This document shows positions 21,734 through 22,183 of a DNA stretch of 22,183 bases, one piece after another. The notes below the pieces were generated by a model, which was not told where the DNA came from, did no database searches, and saw only the letters and a program-made list of their open reading frames with translations. Source of the DNA: a bacterium (GTDB taxonomy: Bacteria; Gemmatimonadota; Glassbacteria; GWA2-58-10); contig JAJFUG010000215.1 in assembly GCA_021372515.1 (NCBI GenBank), positions 1 through 22,183 on the forward strand, written 5' to 3'. Both the position numbers and the translations under genes were made by a program. Numbering within the stretch: the stretch's first letter is position 1; each line of letters opens with the position of its first letter.

Positions 21734-22183
21734 TCACAATTTCACTATCTTCTCCGACACCAGGCCGCGCGAACCGAAAGCGTTGCGGGTGTCCACTATC
21801 GAGCGCGCATTCTTCAGCACCATCGGATAGTCGAAGCCGCTGTGGTCGGTGGTGACCACCACGCAGTCGACCGCGGCGACCAGCTTGGCGGTGAGCTCCT
21901 GGCTCACCAGCGGCTTGCCGTTCATGGCGAACTCCTGCACGAACGGGTCGGTGAAACAGACCGCGGCCCCCTTGCGCTGCAGCAGCTTGATCACATCCAG
22001 CGCCGGGCTCTCACGCAAGTCGTCGATATCTTTCTTGTAGGCTACGCCCAGGACCAGGATCTTCGCGCCCTTGACACTCTTTTCCATCTGGTTGAGCGCC
22101 CCGGTGACCAGCTCAACTACATAATCCGGCATCTTGGAGTTGATCTCTCCGGCCAGCTCGATGAAACGGGCGTAGTAGTTGAG
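21734..22183 (-). CDS. UDP-N-acetylglucosamine-type 6-dehydrogenase, C-terminal part
   Basis: Partial gene: the frame is open to the window edge and its start lies beyond it. The visible 149 residues include LNYYARFIELAGEINSKMP (end of the central helix region) and the C-terminal UDP-binding domain with GVAYKKDIDDLRESPALDV, then VVTTDHSGFDY and IVDTRNAFG. These motifs are typical of the UDP-glucose/GDP-mannose dehydrogenase superfamily, best the WbpA/TviB branch that oxidises UDP-GlcNAc-type sugars for surface polysaccharide. The catalytic Cys and the NAD-binding domain are outside the window, so the exact substrate is uncertain. Confidence 0.88.
   Translation of the reverse strand, partial: LNYYARFIELAGEINSKMPDYVVELVTGALNQMEKSVKGAKILVLGVAYKKDIDDLRESPALDVIKLLQRKGAAVCFTDPFVQEFAMNGKPLVSQELTAKLVAAVDCVVVTTDHSGFDYPMVLKNARSIVDTRNAFGSRGLVSEKIVKL

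Noticed and set aside
20367-21830. Plus-strand open frame of 487 codons opposite tolR and tolQ
   Set aside because: Antisense shadow with biased composition and no ribosome binding site; the minus-strand tol genes explain the region.

Overview
The window is a compact, GC-rich stretch of a diderm bacterial chromosome. It carries 26 protein genes, all on the minus strand, and is read here from high to low coordinates. A Tol-Pal envelope system with lipoproteins, an outer-membrane barrel of the PorV/FadL-like type and an Rnf complex point to a Gram-negative-type organism. The barrel plus a DNRLRE-type lipoprotein would fit a lineage near the FCB superphylum or a related candidate phylum, but this is a weak inference and no rRNA is present to test it. 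I saw no tRNA, CRISPR array, insertion sequence, phage gene or horizontal-transfer signature.

Layout in transcription order. (1) 22183-21734: the C-terminal part of a nucleotide-sugar dehydrogenase, cut by the window edge. (2) 21701-17712: Tol-Pal, in the order tolQ, tolR, a TonB/TolA-type protein, tolB, pal. A near-consensus promoter and a foldable leader precede pal, and an intrinsic terminator follows it. (3) 17478-11648: cpoB, nrdR, rnfC, rnfD, rnfG, rnfE, rnfA and a DUF1844 gene, tightly packed. rnfB is missing from the cluster. (4) 11473-9031: a lipoprotein and a beta-barrel protein, two genes without a confident function, preceded by an attenuator-like leader. (5) 8858-4928: rplM, rpsI, rpsB, tsf, pyrH, frr, starting at a candidate promoter and ending at a strong terminator. 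(6) 4764-342: uppS, cdsA, dxr, rseP, with a candidate promoter before uppS, another inside the dxr-rseP gap, and a strong terminator after rseP.

How the genes work together. Sections 5 and 6 join translation (S9, L13, S2, EF-Ts, ribosome recycling), UMP phosphorylation and envelope lipid supply: MEP isoprenoid synthesis (dxr), the undecaprenyl carrier (uppS), CDP-diacylglycerol (cdsA) and the site-2 protease RseP. This order is an old, widely conserved neighbourhood. Section 2 links inner membrane, peptidoglycan and outer membrane. Section 3 encodes most of a ferredoxin:NAD+ ion-pumping oxidoreductase, directly behind the ribonucleotide reductase repressor NrdR.

Most of the window is housekeeping. 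The points worth a second look are the Rnf cluster without rnfB and with DUF1844 in its place; the lipoprotein/barrel pair with its possible attenuator; a perfect hairpin that should cover the cdsA ribosome binding site; and structured leaders before rplM and pal. At least nine genes appear to use GTG or TTG starts.
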